This document shows, piece after piece, positions 11,227-22,500 of a stretch of 64,000 nucleotides of DNA. The stretch's first letter is position 1. Every line of letters begins with the position of its first letter. The notes beneath the pieces are model-generated. The model was not told the origin of the DNA and searched no databases. It worked only from the letters and a program-made list of their open reading frames with translations. Source of the DNA: Aporrectodea caliginosa (Eukaryota; Annelida; Clitellata; Crassiclitellata; Lumbricidae); the NCBI GenBank assembly GCA_020284085.1, contig JACEVL010000972.1, forward strand, positions 144,204-208,203, written 5' to 3'. The translations under genes were made by a program, and so were the position numbers.

Positions 11227-14200
11227 GTGGGTATTTTGCCACACTGTTCGAATTTTAAAAATTCACTTAATATGTTGCTATTACGTTTTATGCTACATGT
11301 ATTAAACAAGTTTCAATGCAACATTGATAACTTTACAATATAATTAGGCTATCTAAGTGTTCACAACATTGTACCAACAACTCTTAGGCTGCAGATAATC
11401 ATGTATAACGCACTATTCGAAGTCAAAAGTAGACCTCGTTGCACGGACCGATTTTTTATGTACGCTCATAATAACAAAAGTAATTGTAATACAAATTTAT
11501 ATAGCCTCTTTCAGGGAAAGTCATCAGGACCACGATCAAATGGAATGACCTTCATCTTCTGGCGAAATAGAGACTCAGAAAGGACAAGAAGCTCAAGTCT
11601 TCGGTTACATGACTGACAATCACGGACTTTGTGGATATGCACTTCCTGAAGCCAGATTGATGTCAAGAGCCTCATCGACTTGATTTTCTCAACCATCTTC
11701 ATCAAAATATTAAATTATCACTGTACCATGAACTGGTCTTAATTTCAATCTGGTTCGCATGTTGGACGCACTATAGCAGACTTTTGGATAGCTAATTATT
11801 AGTTTTAATGTTTCAGATGTCCTGTCGAAATTTGAATGCGACGCATCTTCGTTGACTGTTCCGAGAAGCTCGGTCGCAGTAATCGGAGAGAGAGTAGAAC
11901 TGAAATGCAGTGCAGATGGAAACCATTCTGTGATTTGGGAATTTACTTCATTCAATACATCAAAAGATACAAACATTTATTTTGGCGATAATATAAGTCT
12001 ACCGTTTCAATCTAGATATAAGATTGATAAAAGGATCAGCGGACAACATAATCTGGTCATCGATTCCGTTGATTTGGATCACGCCGGGAGATACCAATGT
12101 GTTACAATCGCCACTGGCAACAAAGCTGTAGCACTTTTAACTGTGCTTGGTATGTATCTGATGTATGCGTAATTGCGTATAGGTAGGCCCTATGCAAGTT
12201 CGAACAGAGCATGTAGGCCTTGTAGGGCTATACGTTTATAAGTTAGTGAGACCAGTTCTGGAAAGAGGAAATTGTTAGTCCTTCGATCAGATAGGGCCAG
12301 TGTATCAAATTTGGCTGTATTATACTAGAATAAAGTTTTTGCATGTTTTGGTATTATCATAAAACTATCAGTTAGTGATAGCGCATGAGTAGACAGGAAT
12401 CTGAAGTCAATGTTCATTACTATCATGATGAGCTTGAAGGCTGTCGAAGCATCGAGTTTCTGTACCTTATGGTTATGACCAAGCGACGTCATTATGTTCT
12501 CATCTTCAATAGTTTTCTTGAAATTATTAAATTGTCAATTTGTCAGAAAACATGGATATTTCACGCATGGCAAATACATGTAGTATTAAAACCCACGGTG
12601 TAAATGAAACATGTTATTAGATTCGTCTCCGGAATGTTCCACAAACAATGCAGGTAGGAGAATAGTGGAAAACGATTATCTGCGGATGAGGTGCCGCGTG
12701 GTATATACTGGAAACATGATTCCCATTTTCACGTGGACGAAAGAAAACACAGAGGACGCTATAGATGAAAACAGAAGCACTTCTGACAACCGCACTGTAA
12801 CGATAACCATCACCTCTTCAGTTGTCAGAAAACTGCACTCCGATGACAACGGCATTACATTCAAATGCAAGATTACATTTCAGTTGCCAAATAATTCTCA
12901 AGGAAATGCTCCCGATTTCGAATACACGTGGAATTATACGGCAAATGATGTGTGTAAGTGTTGTTTTATTAATGCCACCATTTTGGGGATTCTTTTTACC
13001 TTTCAACCTTTCATTTCCTATTGGCAATTTTGCACACATACCAACAAGTTCACACGTTTAGAAGTAGCCTGCTCACATCAGATGCATATTTTTAGTATAG
13101 TAAGCTCATCGATGCTGGACGAATCTTTCTCGGTTTGTCTCTTATGTAACCGATCAGCTCCTTCTTCTCATACTAACCCGCCCTGACATCCGTCTGTGTT
13201 GTGACCAAAATGGTTCCATTGCTGGACATTTGGGCTTTTGTAATCGTAATTGTATCATGGCAATTTCTACAGCATCGTCAGTAGCAAGCTACTTCTTGGA
13301 TGCTTTATAGTGTTAATTGTCAGCGCAAATACTAAGAGTGACAGAGTATGTGGATTTTCAACTTGAAGACCTAATGCCTCCTGAATATATGCAGGAAGGC
13401 TGTTGCACTGTTCCAAAAGCACGACCCAAGCCCGATCCTCATCTTCGTATCAGTTACTGACACGAATTCATCAGCGAACTTTCATGATCGCAGCCTATCC
13501 TTTTATTTAAGAGGTTCTTATAATAGTTCGGACGACAAGTGATTTATATACCTCACAGGAACATTAATAGCCATTTCAGAATTGTGACCATGATTGCAAC
13601 GATGTCTTCGTCATCTCGGAACTCAAAAAATCACTGTATCTGAAATCAATTATATGAATTCATTTCAGATGGACCGAGAAACCTTAGCATCACTAGATTT
13701 GAAAATCATCTTAAATGCTCAGCTGATGGTAATCCAACGCCGACCTACAGTTGGATATATGTTGAGACAAACAGATCTACAAAGGGACCGGTTCTAATAC
13801 TTGATAAAGCGTTGGATTCAGACAAGGAAAGCAATGTCGAATGCACGGCTGTAAATGCTTTCGGAACTCAAAGGAAAAGCATTCCGCTTTTGAGTAATGA
13901 CAAGATGTTTTTTCAACTCAGTTCTTTTTTCAAGGGTATGATTAATTGTGCTATATATAAATATATATATCACAATTAGATAAACAGAGGAAGAAAAGCA
14001 AAGAAGAATTTAGATAATTACGTCATTCACGTCCATGCAGGCAGCCAGAGAAACAGAAGGTCCTTTATGTTAATCGTTGGTTATTACTGCCTAATGAAAA
14101 CCTTAGCTCAGTAACGGTTTAGGTTTCACTATGTAGGGTTTTGTTGTCGGAAACAGAACGAACAACATAGGCTCAGATTCGTTCCATACCCGGATTTGAA

Positions 14201-16382
14201 GTTAACGAATGCAGCGCAACATAATAATTTCAATTATTTCTCATGAAAAAGAGCCTAACAAAAACCCTGGATATTGAACAATATTCATAAGTAAAGAATA
14301 ACCGTATGTTCAATACGCTTGGGAAAAATAATAAAGTCCTTCGCCATAAAATATAATAAGCTTGTTAATAGGCCTCTAAAGAGACTCATCAGTAGTCTAG
14401 TACTGAGTCTCAAGCTGCTTGTGCACTTTTTCTTCGTCCTATCCACCCTCTAGACCGTCTTGATCTCTTTGTCCCTCGTGCAAGGACTGCTAAGGCCTTT
14501 GCTTTTGCGGGTCCTTTCTCTTGGAATGACCTTTCCTCCTCTTTACGTTCTAAGGTGTCTTCCTCTTCTGTCCGCTGCTTTAAGACTTTTTGTATCAGGA
14601 AAACAAAAAGAAATCTTACTTGTCGTTGCAGATCCATAGATTCTGAAAGGTATTTAAGCTTGTAAAGTGTGAGTTACAACATCGTCATTATGACTGTTTA
14701 TTTTCGCAGAATTAGAAGAGAAATTTACCACATTGAGCACAGAATCAGACGAGAATTCCACCACATTAATCACAGCTGGATTGGTACTCACTATTCAGTT
14801 AATCAGCGTAGCAGGACTCATTTTCTTGGTCTTGGGATTAGGATTTAAAAAGTTTTGGAGAAGCTTCGGTGCAGGTATGTCATCTCAAGACATGTTACTT
14901 CACAACAGATTTTGAACTCTTTACTGCACACCTAACTTCGAAATTCTGTCAAACTTACACCCTCTTAAATTTTACCATATAATATGTTTTTGGTGAAGAG
15001 CAGTTGAATAATAACATTCAGTTAGTTTCATTTATTTCTGTCCAACCTAACAAATGGTGATGACGACTTAATCAGTAGATTTTATATGCAGGACTGCCAA
15101 GTGCGGTTGAGATTTCAACCACAAAAGAAACCCAGTCATTGTTGGCATTTTATTGGAAATTGTTATCTGCTACCTGACTTAACTGAACTCCTTCAGGAGA
15201 GAGCGCATAGTGTGGTGATAAATTTACTACCATGAGAAAATGCGATGTTTTTACTGCGACAAAAAGTCGAATCTCGCAATTACACTAGACACATCTGCTT
15301 ATTTGAATCGTATGTCATGTGAGTTTCTCCGATCTTAGAAGAGTTTCGGCCAACAAGTTCTGCATACTGAGTCTAAACTTCTATTTTTAACTACAAAATC
15401 TATTACAAACATCAAATATTGAGCTACATTTATAAAGTTGAAAGCAATGTTTATAAAAAAATAAGTAGGCTACCTGCCAAAATAAGTTATTGCACAATGT
15501 ATAATTGTATATTTGTGTTTCAGCTGAGGGGCATAGTCGCAATGACTCTGTGGCCAGAGCAGCTTCGACTCAGATGGGCCTACTCCCGTCATCTCAAGAA
15601 CTCCAGATTGAACTACCAGTCAATTCACTGATGCCAGCTGATAATGAAAACCAAGAAACCCAGACAACTTCCACCGCTGCTGGTAATTCTGCGAATAGGC
15701 TTTGTATGCAAACTTGTGTTTGCTATTGAAGAAACTATTAAAAATAGCGAATATTAGGCCTACGTGTGCAAATTCGACAGCATAATTTTAGCAAAAGTAT
15801 AAACGTACAGTGACTAAAAGGTTATCGTTGCGTGTAAAGCCGTTTTAAATTATTGCATCTTTGTATCTTTATGTTTCAGTTGAGGGGTTCAGGCGCAGTG
15901 ACTCGCTAGCCAGAGAATCGTCAATTCAGGTTCTCCCATCAACTGACGGACTTCAGACTGGGTTACCAACAGAGGAACTAAATTCTCAGATTCCAGCTAA
16001 CACTGAAAACGAAGACTCCCATACAACAGCCATCAGTGCAGCCTATTGTACCTTAACAGACCGACCATTGACGACACAGGAGCCACAGCCTTACTGTAAG
16101 CTACGCTTGAACGATCAACCAAGCGCTGAATACATCAACCAACCAACGGCAGCAGACAATTCACCGATGCCAGTAGCTGCCGAAAACCAAGACTCCCAGA
16201 CAACATCCACCAATGCAGACTACTGTGCCTTAACAGACCGACCATCTACCGAACAAGAGCCAAAACTTTACTGTAAGCTACGCGTCCATGATCAACCAAA
16301 CTCCGATTACATCAACCAAGCATCAACTGAAAAGAAACTGCCAAGCAAATGTCCTGCGTACTGTGAAATAACTGAACCTTGA
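11154..16382 (+). CDS. Gene 2: three-Ig receptor with repeated YxxL/YINQ tail
   Basis: Seven exons (11154-11226, 11817-12149, 12621-12953, 13669-13893, 14710-14874, 15524-15682, 15880-16382) sum to 1,791 nt, exactly 596 codons plus stop, with all junctions GT/AG phase 1. Order: signal peptide, V-like Ig, second Ig, short I-set-like Ig, TM helix, two cytoplasmic exons. The tail has seven tyrosine motifs (YCTL, YCKL, YINQ, YCAL, YCKL, YINQ, YCEI). YxxL/I sites suggest SH2-phosphatase or Syk-type docking and YxN suggests Grb2-type adaptors; this is inferred from vertebrate receptors. It is the best-preserved member of the cluster. Gene 3 is its paralogue downstream on the same strand. Confidence 0.88.
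11817..12149 (+). CDS. Gene 2 exon 2: V-like Ig domain
   Basis: 333 nt, acceptor TGTTTCAG, donor GCTTG|GTATGT. Ig core: ELKCSAD (Cys), VIWEF (Trp), LDHAGRYQC (D-x-G-x-Y-x-C). YKIDKRISGQHNL is shared with gene 3 (YKIDKTISGQHNL), so these two V domains are close paralogues. Confidence 0.92.
12621..12953 (+). CDS. Gene 2 exon 3: second Ig domain
   Basis: 333 nt, acceptor TTATTAG, donor TGTGT|GTAAGT, phase 1-1. Core: MRCRVVY (Cys), FTWTKEN (Trp), DDNGITFKCK (Cys). Multiple N-glycosylation sequons. Ends with the DFEYTWNY pattern found in the family. Confidence 0.9.
13669..13893 (+). CDS. Gene 2 exon 4: third, short Ig domain
   Basis: 225 nt, acceptor TTTCAG, donor TTGA|GTAATG, phase 1-1. Encodes HLKCSADGNPTPTYSW, then VECTAVNAFG: the C-x-A-x-G-x-P-x-P-x-x-x-W and C-x-A-x-N-x-x-G signatures of I-set Ig domains. 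Gene 3 has the matching exon at 27435-27668; gene 1 lacks it. Confidence 0.9.
14400..14615 (+). mobile_element. CR1/L2-like LINE fragment in gene 2 intron
   Basis: Plus-strand translation in shifting frames gives LDLFVPRARTAKAF, PFSWNDL and SSLRSK, which resembles the C-terminal end of CR1/L2-type reverse transcriptases (compare 48790-49149). It sits in the intron between the third Ig and TM exons. Confidence 0.6.
14710..14874 (+). CDS. Gene 2 exon 5: stalk and transmembrane helix
   Basis: 165 nt, acceptor TTTCGCAG, donor GCAG|GTATGT, phase 1-1. A short T/E/S-rich stalk precedes about 25 uncharged residues (LITAGLVLTIQLISVAGLIF onward), followed by FKKFWRS. A single Gln is the only polar residue within the helix. 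Confidence 0.88.
15524..15682 (+). CDS. Gene 2 exon 6: tyrosine-less tail exon
   Basis: 159 nt, acceptor TGTTTCAG, donor GCTG|GTAATT, phase 1-1. It encodes EGHSRNDSVARAAS and ends NQETQTTSTAAG, paralogous to the first part of exon 7 (EGFRRSDSLARESS, then NEDSHTTAISAA). It stops exactly where exon 7 begins its tyrosine module, so it looks like a duplicated tail exon that kept only the spacer. Confidence 0.83.
15880..16382 (+). CDS. Gene 2 exon 7: tyrosine-motif tail, stop
   Basis: Acceptor TATGTTTCAG; stop TGA at 16380-16382. Contains two copies of a module of about 60 residues: YC(T/A)LTDRP, twelve residues between YxxL sites, YCKLR, then DQP and YINQ. A final YCEI lies just before the stop. 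Both copies also share an upstream EN-D-S-TT spacer, so the duplication includes the spacer. Confidence 0.9.
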
Positions 16383-18078
16383 AGCTCGATTTGGCAAATT
16401 CTTCTTGTGATTATCTTCACTTGCAGAACAAATTAACTAGACGATTATGGTAAATATGATGAATGAGAATGGAGTGATAGGACAATATTGGATAGCAATA
16501 TAGTATGACCTGGCAAGAAGTTAGAACACAAGAAGAAAGCAATGTGTCGCATCTTCAAATAGGCCACGCTCACCACCCAAAGCCTTGTTTAAACAGACAC
16601 TACAATCAATATTATTTACGTATAATTTATGGTATTGCCAACTAATTTTGAAAAATGACATTTAAGAGTTAATTAATTTTAGATTGAAATAATATTCATG
16701 TATCAACTATCAACACGATTTATATATAACACATACATTGCCTATAGTTAATTAGTGTTTGCTTCTTCCTTATCAGTGTCATCGGATGCTTTTGAAACAT
16801 TAAACGTTAATATTAGGCCTAGCTGTTCTTTGATTGTCTACCAACGATTGGTCAGCATTACTTATTTCTTTAAAATATCAGATATTTTCGTTAATTTGAC
16901 TAATAAAAGTTTGGAGTTTTCAGAAAATATTGTTATCAGTCACATGCTCGCAGTGGTGCCCATGAATTTTTCCATAGTTGTAAAAACGTTTTTTTCGTTT
17001 TTTATCTTTGTCCAAAAAACGTCGTTTTTTTCGTTTTATATTTTTCGTCACTTTTTTTCGTTGTTTATTCTTTTGTATGTGACTTTATTTATTTATTTAC
17101 TGTCTAGTATTATTTGTTTAATTTTACTTTTGTCTGATATCCCTTATGTTGTCTTCCTCCCTTCAAGGATTCATCTAGTTCAAGTCATTATTTAGTGTCA
17201 TCAGTTGAGAAATAAACAGCACAGTACAGAAAATAAAATTTATCGAAGTTATTTTAATTTCTAAGTTATTAAAAATGCGAAATGTTGTCTTTGTACACAG
17301 TAGGCCTAATGTCTGATTAACTGATAAACTGACTGATATTACTCCATATTAAGTTCTTATTAAAGTCAGAATTGCAAGTACAATTTTTAATTAAGTATAC
17401 TCTTTACTTACAAAGTTTAGTTTTTATTGTTTATGTCAGCATGGACCTATCTGGACTTATGTAGGCCTATACAATTTAAATTTGAAAAGATTTCAATTTT
17501 TTTTAATTTCTCAATTTCGTATTAGGCTAAACCAAACTTTTGAAAAAGAAAATAATTTAATGTCACTTGGTGTTTACTAATAAAGGTATTTTATTTGCTA
17601 ATTAAAATTAAGTTGTGTAAACAAGGTTTCTAATTTTAAAATGCAGGATAATTATTTCTTTCTCGTTTTTCCCCTGTTTTTCCGTTTGTTTATTTTTTTG
17701 AAAAAACGACGTTTCCGTTTTTTATTTTGATTTGATCGTTCTTAACAACTATGAATTTTTCTAGGTCGCTCTTCAATGCTGATTTGCTGCACCTGATGAG
17801 TTTGCGTTGCAACAGGCGCTTCATAAACTGACAAATACAATGCAATACCATACCATACAATACAATAAGATCCATGAATCAGAATAACTACGTGACATAA
17901 TTTTCTTTAGCCCTGCAAAGACACAGTTTGAGTTCTGACAATGTGTTATGAATAAACGAAGATTATATTCTATTCTATTTGTGGATACGCACGGTTGTTT
18001 ATCACTGTAATCTAATCCAATTACTTCTATGCGCCATTACTGCGACACATCAGTTAGTCTCTTCAAGTTAAATCGTAG
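16383..18078. other. Intergenic AT-rich region
   Basis: No gene recognised. At 16953-17760 an AT-rich block with many CGTTTTTT runs is flanked by imperfect inverted segments (CATAGTTGTAAAAACG near 16974 and its approximate complement near 17745). This may be a decayed DNA transposon, but no target-site duplication was found. A LINE-tail-like AATAAACGAAG with TATTCTATT occurs near 17955. Confidence 0.45.
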
Positions 18079-18086
18079 CCAGGAAG

Positions 18087-18378
18087 CAGGGCCGGATTAA
18101 GACTTTCGGGGGCCCTAAGCCAAGAGCCGGGTTAAGACATCCGGGGGCCCTAACCCCAAAGCCATGCATAAATACGTGTCTTTGAACACAAAGTTCGATC
18201 CGTACATAAGCGACTTTTTTCTAATGAAATATTGGCTAAATAACAACACAAATATTTACCATTGTCAATTAGGACCTTGGTATAAGCTGATTTTAGATTT
18301 CCTGATAGTTGGGGGCCCTCAAAACGTTGTTGCGCCCTAAGCCATGGCTTATTTGGCTTATACGCTAATCCGGCCCTG
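18087..18378. mobile_element. hAT-type MITE, 292 bp
   Basis: Starts CAGGGCCGGATTA and ends TAATCCGGCCCTG, a perfect 13-bp inverted terminus, and is flanked by exact 8-bp duplications CCAGGAAG at 18079-18086 and 18379-18386. The interior has an imperfect repeat of the left end. The CAGGG terminus and 8-bp duplication are diagnostic of hAT. Confidence 0.95.
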
Positions 18379-18736
18379 CCAGGAAGCATTATGCGCGGGA
18401 TCAGCCTGGTCGAAAGCCGAAAGGAGAGAGAAAATAAATCAGGCCAGTCTGGTAAGTAAATTGAAACAGATAAACAAGTATAAATTAGACCTGAACGACA
18501 TTAATGAGTTCACAGAGTGAAAAGAGACAAGCTCTCTGTAACCTTGATCGAAATTTTAAACTGGGCGTTTGTTCTAACACCTGCCAACCGATTGCCGCTA
18601 ACCTAAGCTCATATTTTGCTATAAATTTTAAACAAATATACTTTAAAACCACTGAACCCGCTCCAACCACTTTGTTGAGCTTCTTGACTAGGGCAATGTC
18701 AGTCAACCAACACATTTTGGGCAAAATATTAAGGAA

Positions 18737-19156
18737 CAGTGCGACCACTCTCAGTTTTCTGAAATCCCAAGCTCTTGGCAGAAAAATCCCAAGATTGACC
18801 AAAAGTGCAAAAAAGAATCCCAAGTTACTGAAAAGAAATTTTTTTTATGAAATGTGAAATGCATTTTATCAATCCTCAAAAATGTCTAGCTAAGAACTGG
18901 CAAAGAAATACTGTAGCATTCCATTGAATTAACAAATTACAATGTTTACAAGTAACAATAGTAATAAACGTCTTTCAGACAGACCCAATGAGCGAGTGTT
19001 TTAAAATCTGATTCGCCGCCACTGTTGAAAAGTACGGTAAAAACTAGTCTGTAGACCTTAGAAAAATCCCAAGATTGCTATGCAAAGTCCCCAAATTCCA
19101 AGTCGGACCCCCAAATCCCAAGATCTTGGGGAAAATCCCAAGGAGTGGTCACACTG
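18737..19156. mobile_element. hAT-type MITE, 420 bp
   Basis: Left end CAGTGCGACCACTC, right end GAGTGGTCACACTG, with exact 8-bp duplications TTAAGGAA at 18729-18736 and 19157-19164. The sequence is rich in AATCCCAAG units near both ends. Confidence 0.95.
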
Positions 19157-19553
19157 TTAAGGAATGCAGCGTCGAATTTAACCCCTTGATGATTTCTAGT
19201 CGTTTAAAGCACCTATGATTTCCTATGATAAGGTAAAGGCGCTATATAGGTGGTCAGGTATATTCATGCATTCAAAGATTGCAGGCCTATAAATATAATG
19301 GGGCTTACTCAAACAGACAATAATAACTTGGCTACAGATTGGATATGAAGTCAGCATCCTGTTCTACCAGCTATTTATAGCAATTTAATAGTGCGCTCTG
19401 TACATCATGGACCAGGAATATAGCCCGCAACTTAATACTTAGCAGTGTTTCATCTTGTTTGCTGGGAATTATAACTTAATTAAATGTGTGGATTACATCT
19501 CAAGAAGTATTGACATATTAAGTAGATATAACTTTGACCGAATATTTGGTAGA

Positions 19554-19578
19554 ATGTCATCCGTTCTAATCTGTTTAG
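19554..19578 (+). CDS. Gene 3 exon 1: start of signal peptide
   Basis: 25 nt from ATG to donor TTTAG|GTGAGT, phase 1. Joined to exon 2 it gives MSSVLICLVVSSTIVQVA, a good signal peptide with likely cleavage after VQVA. In gene 2 the aligned exon is longer, so the start may have moved. Confidence 0.62.
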
Positions 19579-22500
19579 GTGAGTAGGCCTATAATACAGA
19601 AACTAGCAGAACATGATTGCGAAATTTCCCGTTGGAGATCAGCTGACTATGAACATATGGTGTGAATGGAGATGGAGCTCATATTATTCTGTTTCACGTG
19701 TGTTCTATTTGTGTAATTTTTCTCTGAACTCTAAGTAGGCCTAAATAAAACTGTAAATTTGATTTATATTATAATATCAACCGCATTTTCAAATCCGCAT
19801 CACGATTGAGTTTGTCTACAATAGTTTCGTTTGGCGACCTTAAGTACGACGAAGTCAAAATATCGAGCGTTTTCAGTAGGTTGCTAGGATGCATGATAGG
19901 AAAAGGCTGATAGCATAGCTGTATCCACACTCCTCGCCATTTTTTGAGATTTGAAGCCGAGTACTATCAGAGCTTTGGAGATCAGTATTTCATTCACAGT
20001 GTTCTTTATGGATTGCTTCGGTCATGATGTAATTCAATCAAAACTTTGGTCCAAGCCTCTGAAGAATTTCAATTGAGACCTATGCAATTTTTAATATAAG
20101 GTCCTACTTATTTTTTTGTCATTCACTCGGCAGATTCTACCATTCTATAAGCAACAAATTGGCCTAAGTCACATATCTTACAAAGGTCATTTAGTCGATA
20201 TTTAAGTTAGATATATGTGATAAATAAACTGACGCTCTCAGATCATATCTAAATATTATTCCTGTCTTAGTTGTTTCGTCAACTATTGTGCAAGTCGCAT
20301 CATCTGAGCTGATTGTTCAGAGAAGTTCAGTCGTCTTATTTGGTGATACAGTAGAAATGAAATGCAGTGTGACTGGAAGCGATTCAGCATCGTGGACATA
20401 CACTGCATGGAATACATTAACAGAGACAGATATTTATTTGGGTGAAGATATACTTCAGTCGATGAGATCAAGGTACAAGATTGATAAGACTATCAGCGGA
20501 CAACATAATCTCATCATCGACTCCGTTGATTTGGCTCACGCTGGAAGATACCAATGCACCGCAGTAATACAACATTCACAGATGAATGATGTACTCTTAA
20601 CCGTTTTAGGTAATTATTGACTAATCATCGTAGACCTGCGTGTATTAGATTTTTGGATGGGATATGTGCAATATCTTCGCTTAAATTTGATATAAATATT
20701 TTGCCGATTATCCGGGATTAGCCTGGTATCGAATTCGAGTAGATTCCATCTTGTCATAATTATGAGCTGAAAGTCTATCAAAACCTAGATTTAACAAAGA
20801 CAACATAGGCCTACTATGCACAATATGCACATAAAAGTAAATTATTAGATTTAAATTACAGTAGATGAGTCATTTTCCGGTAACATGGTAAATTCAGAAT
20901 TCAGCTGTCCCCGGTCATTTCTCGAAAAACTATACCTAGTCTGATTATGCTAACTGTTGATATTAAAATGTATTTGATCAGTCAACAATTTCAGATATTT
21001 TAAAGTAATTTAAAGCAATAACGTAATTTATTAAAATTTATTTTCAATTTAAAATGTTCCACTCCGTTACTGTCCCTAGGCTCTAGTACTTATTGCTTTA
21101 GTCTACAATTTCGAAATGATTTGTATTGAGCCAAAAAATTCACGTGTTTCTTATGTATTATATATTTGTGTATGTTTTAAAATACAACTTGGTGAACCGG
21201 ATCTTCAGTATAATTAAAAGACAAATTTTAAAACTTGTCCCCAGGATTTGTGTATACTCCGTTACCATGTAAAAATAATCTTGTATCTCAGAACCATTTA
21301 ATTATGTGGCCGCGCAACTGGACTCAACTCTTCTGTGAAGATCTATGTAAGTTATTAATAGCTTCACAAACGATTTCCATGGTCCCACACATTTCTTACA
21401 AATTTTCATTTATTTCGTACCCGAAGTGTTTTTTTTATTATGAAGCCACTCCGTTACTGCATTTTGGCGATGATTATAAATGAATCTAATCCAATAATAT
21501 TTGTAATATAGCGCTTATAAACAAAATAATGATTTTATCAACGATCGATGTGGACGCGTGAGCGATAATATGGTATTTACCGTGTTGCAACCCAAATTGT
21601 CTACTCCGTTACCTGTCCACTCCGTTAACATTTATTTGGTAACGCATGGGACAGCTATGTAACGGAGTGGAAAAATTGTGCTCGACACTCGAAATATAGT
21701 AACGGAGTGGAATTATTGTAGGCTAAATGGTGTGGTATTTTGATGCTGTGAGCAGATTTTTAAGACAATACCATCAATATTTTAATGTTTTCTGTCTATT
21801 CGATCACTAGGAATGATTGGCTCAAGTGATTTCTTTTCAGTTGTTTGGGCAAAAATATTTATTCAAGTTAACATTAAATGCTTCTATTTCCGTAACGGAG
21901 TGGACCTTTTCTAAATAAATGAAACTGTGATGGAATCAAATAATTATATGTATTTTAATTTCTTTTATTTCTATTTTATAAATATTAATACTAGAAACAT
22001 ATTGGAATGTCAAAATACACAACAGAAGCTGTACAATGTATAAAACAGATCTCATATGTATATAGTAACGGAGTGGATAAATATTTTAGTAAGGCTATTT
22101 TTTCTACCAAAAACTTTTTATATTTACATATTAGTGCAAAACCAAATATATATTTGTGAAATAGAACATTCCAGATTTGTTCCAAAGAAAAAAATTTATT
22201 TGGAAAATTTTTTTTTGGCTTGTTGAATTTGTGAATTTACCATGTTACCGGAAAATGACTCAGATATGTAATATTATGCTATAATATGTGACATTGTGTT
22301 ATTCTACGTTATGCTGTGTTACACCATGTTATGCTATTTTATTTAATGTCACGTTGCGCTATGCTAAGGCATAGCAATGTCATGCAATTTTCTCTTACGT
22401 TATGCTACGTTATGTTAGGTTGCTGTTATGTCATTGTTACGTTACGTCATGCTTTGTCATGTTACATCACCTTGTCACCTTGTGCCGTCGATTCGCTGAA

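Noticed and set aside
15880..16382. Calling the gene 2 tail a classical ITAM
   Set aside because: The gap between YxxL motifs is 12 residues, not 6-8, and no second-site consensus supports it; described as YxxL/YxN motifs instead.
16953..17760. Complete DNA transposon with CGTTTTTT-rich ends
   Set aside because: Inverted similarity is weak and flanking 8-mers do not match, so boundaries cannot be supported.
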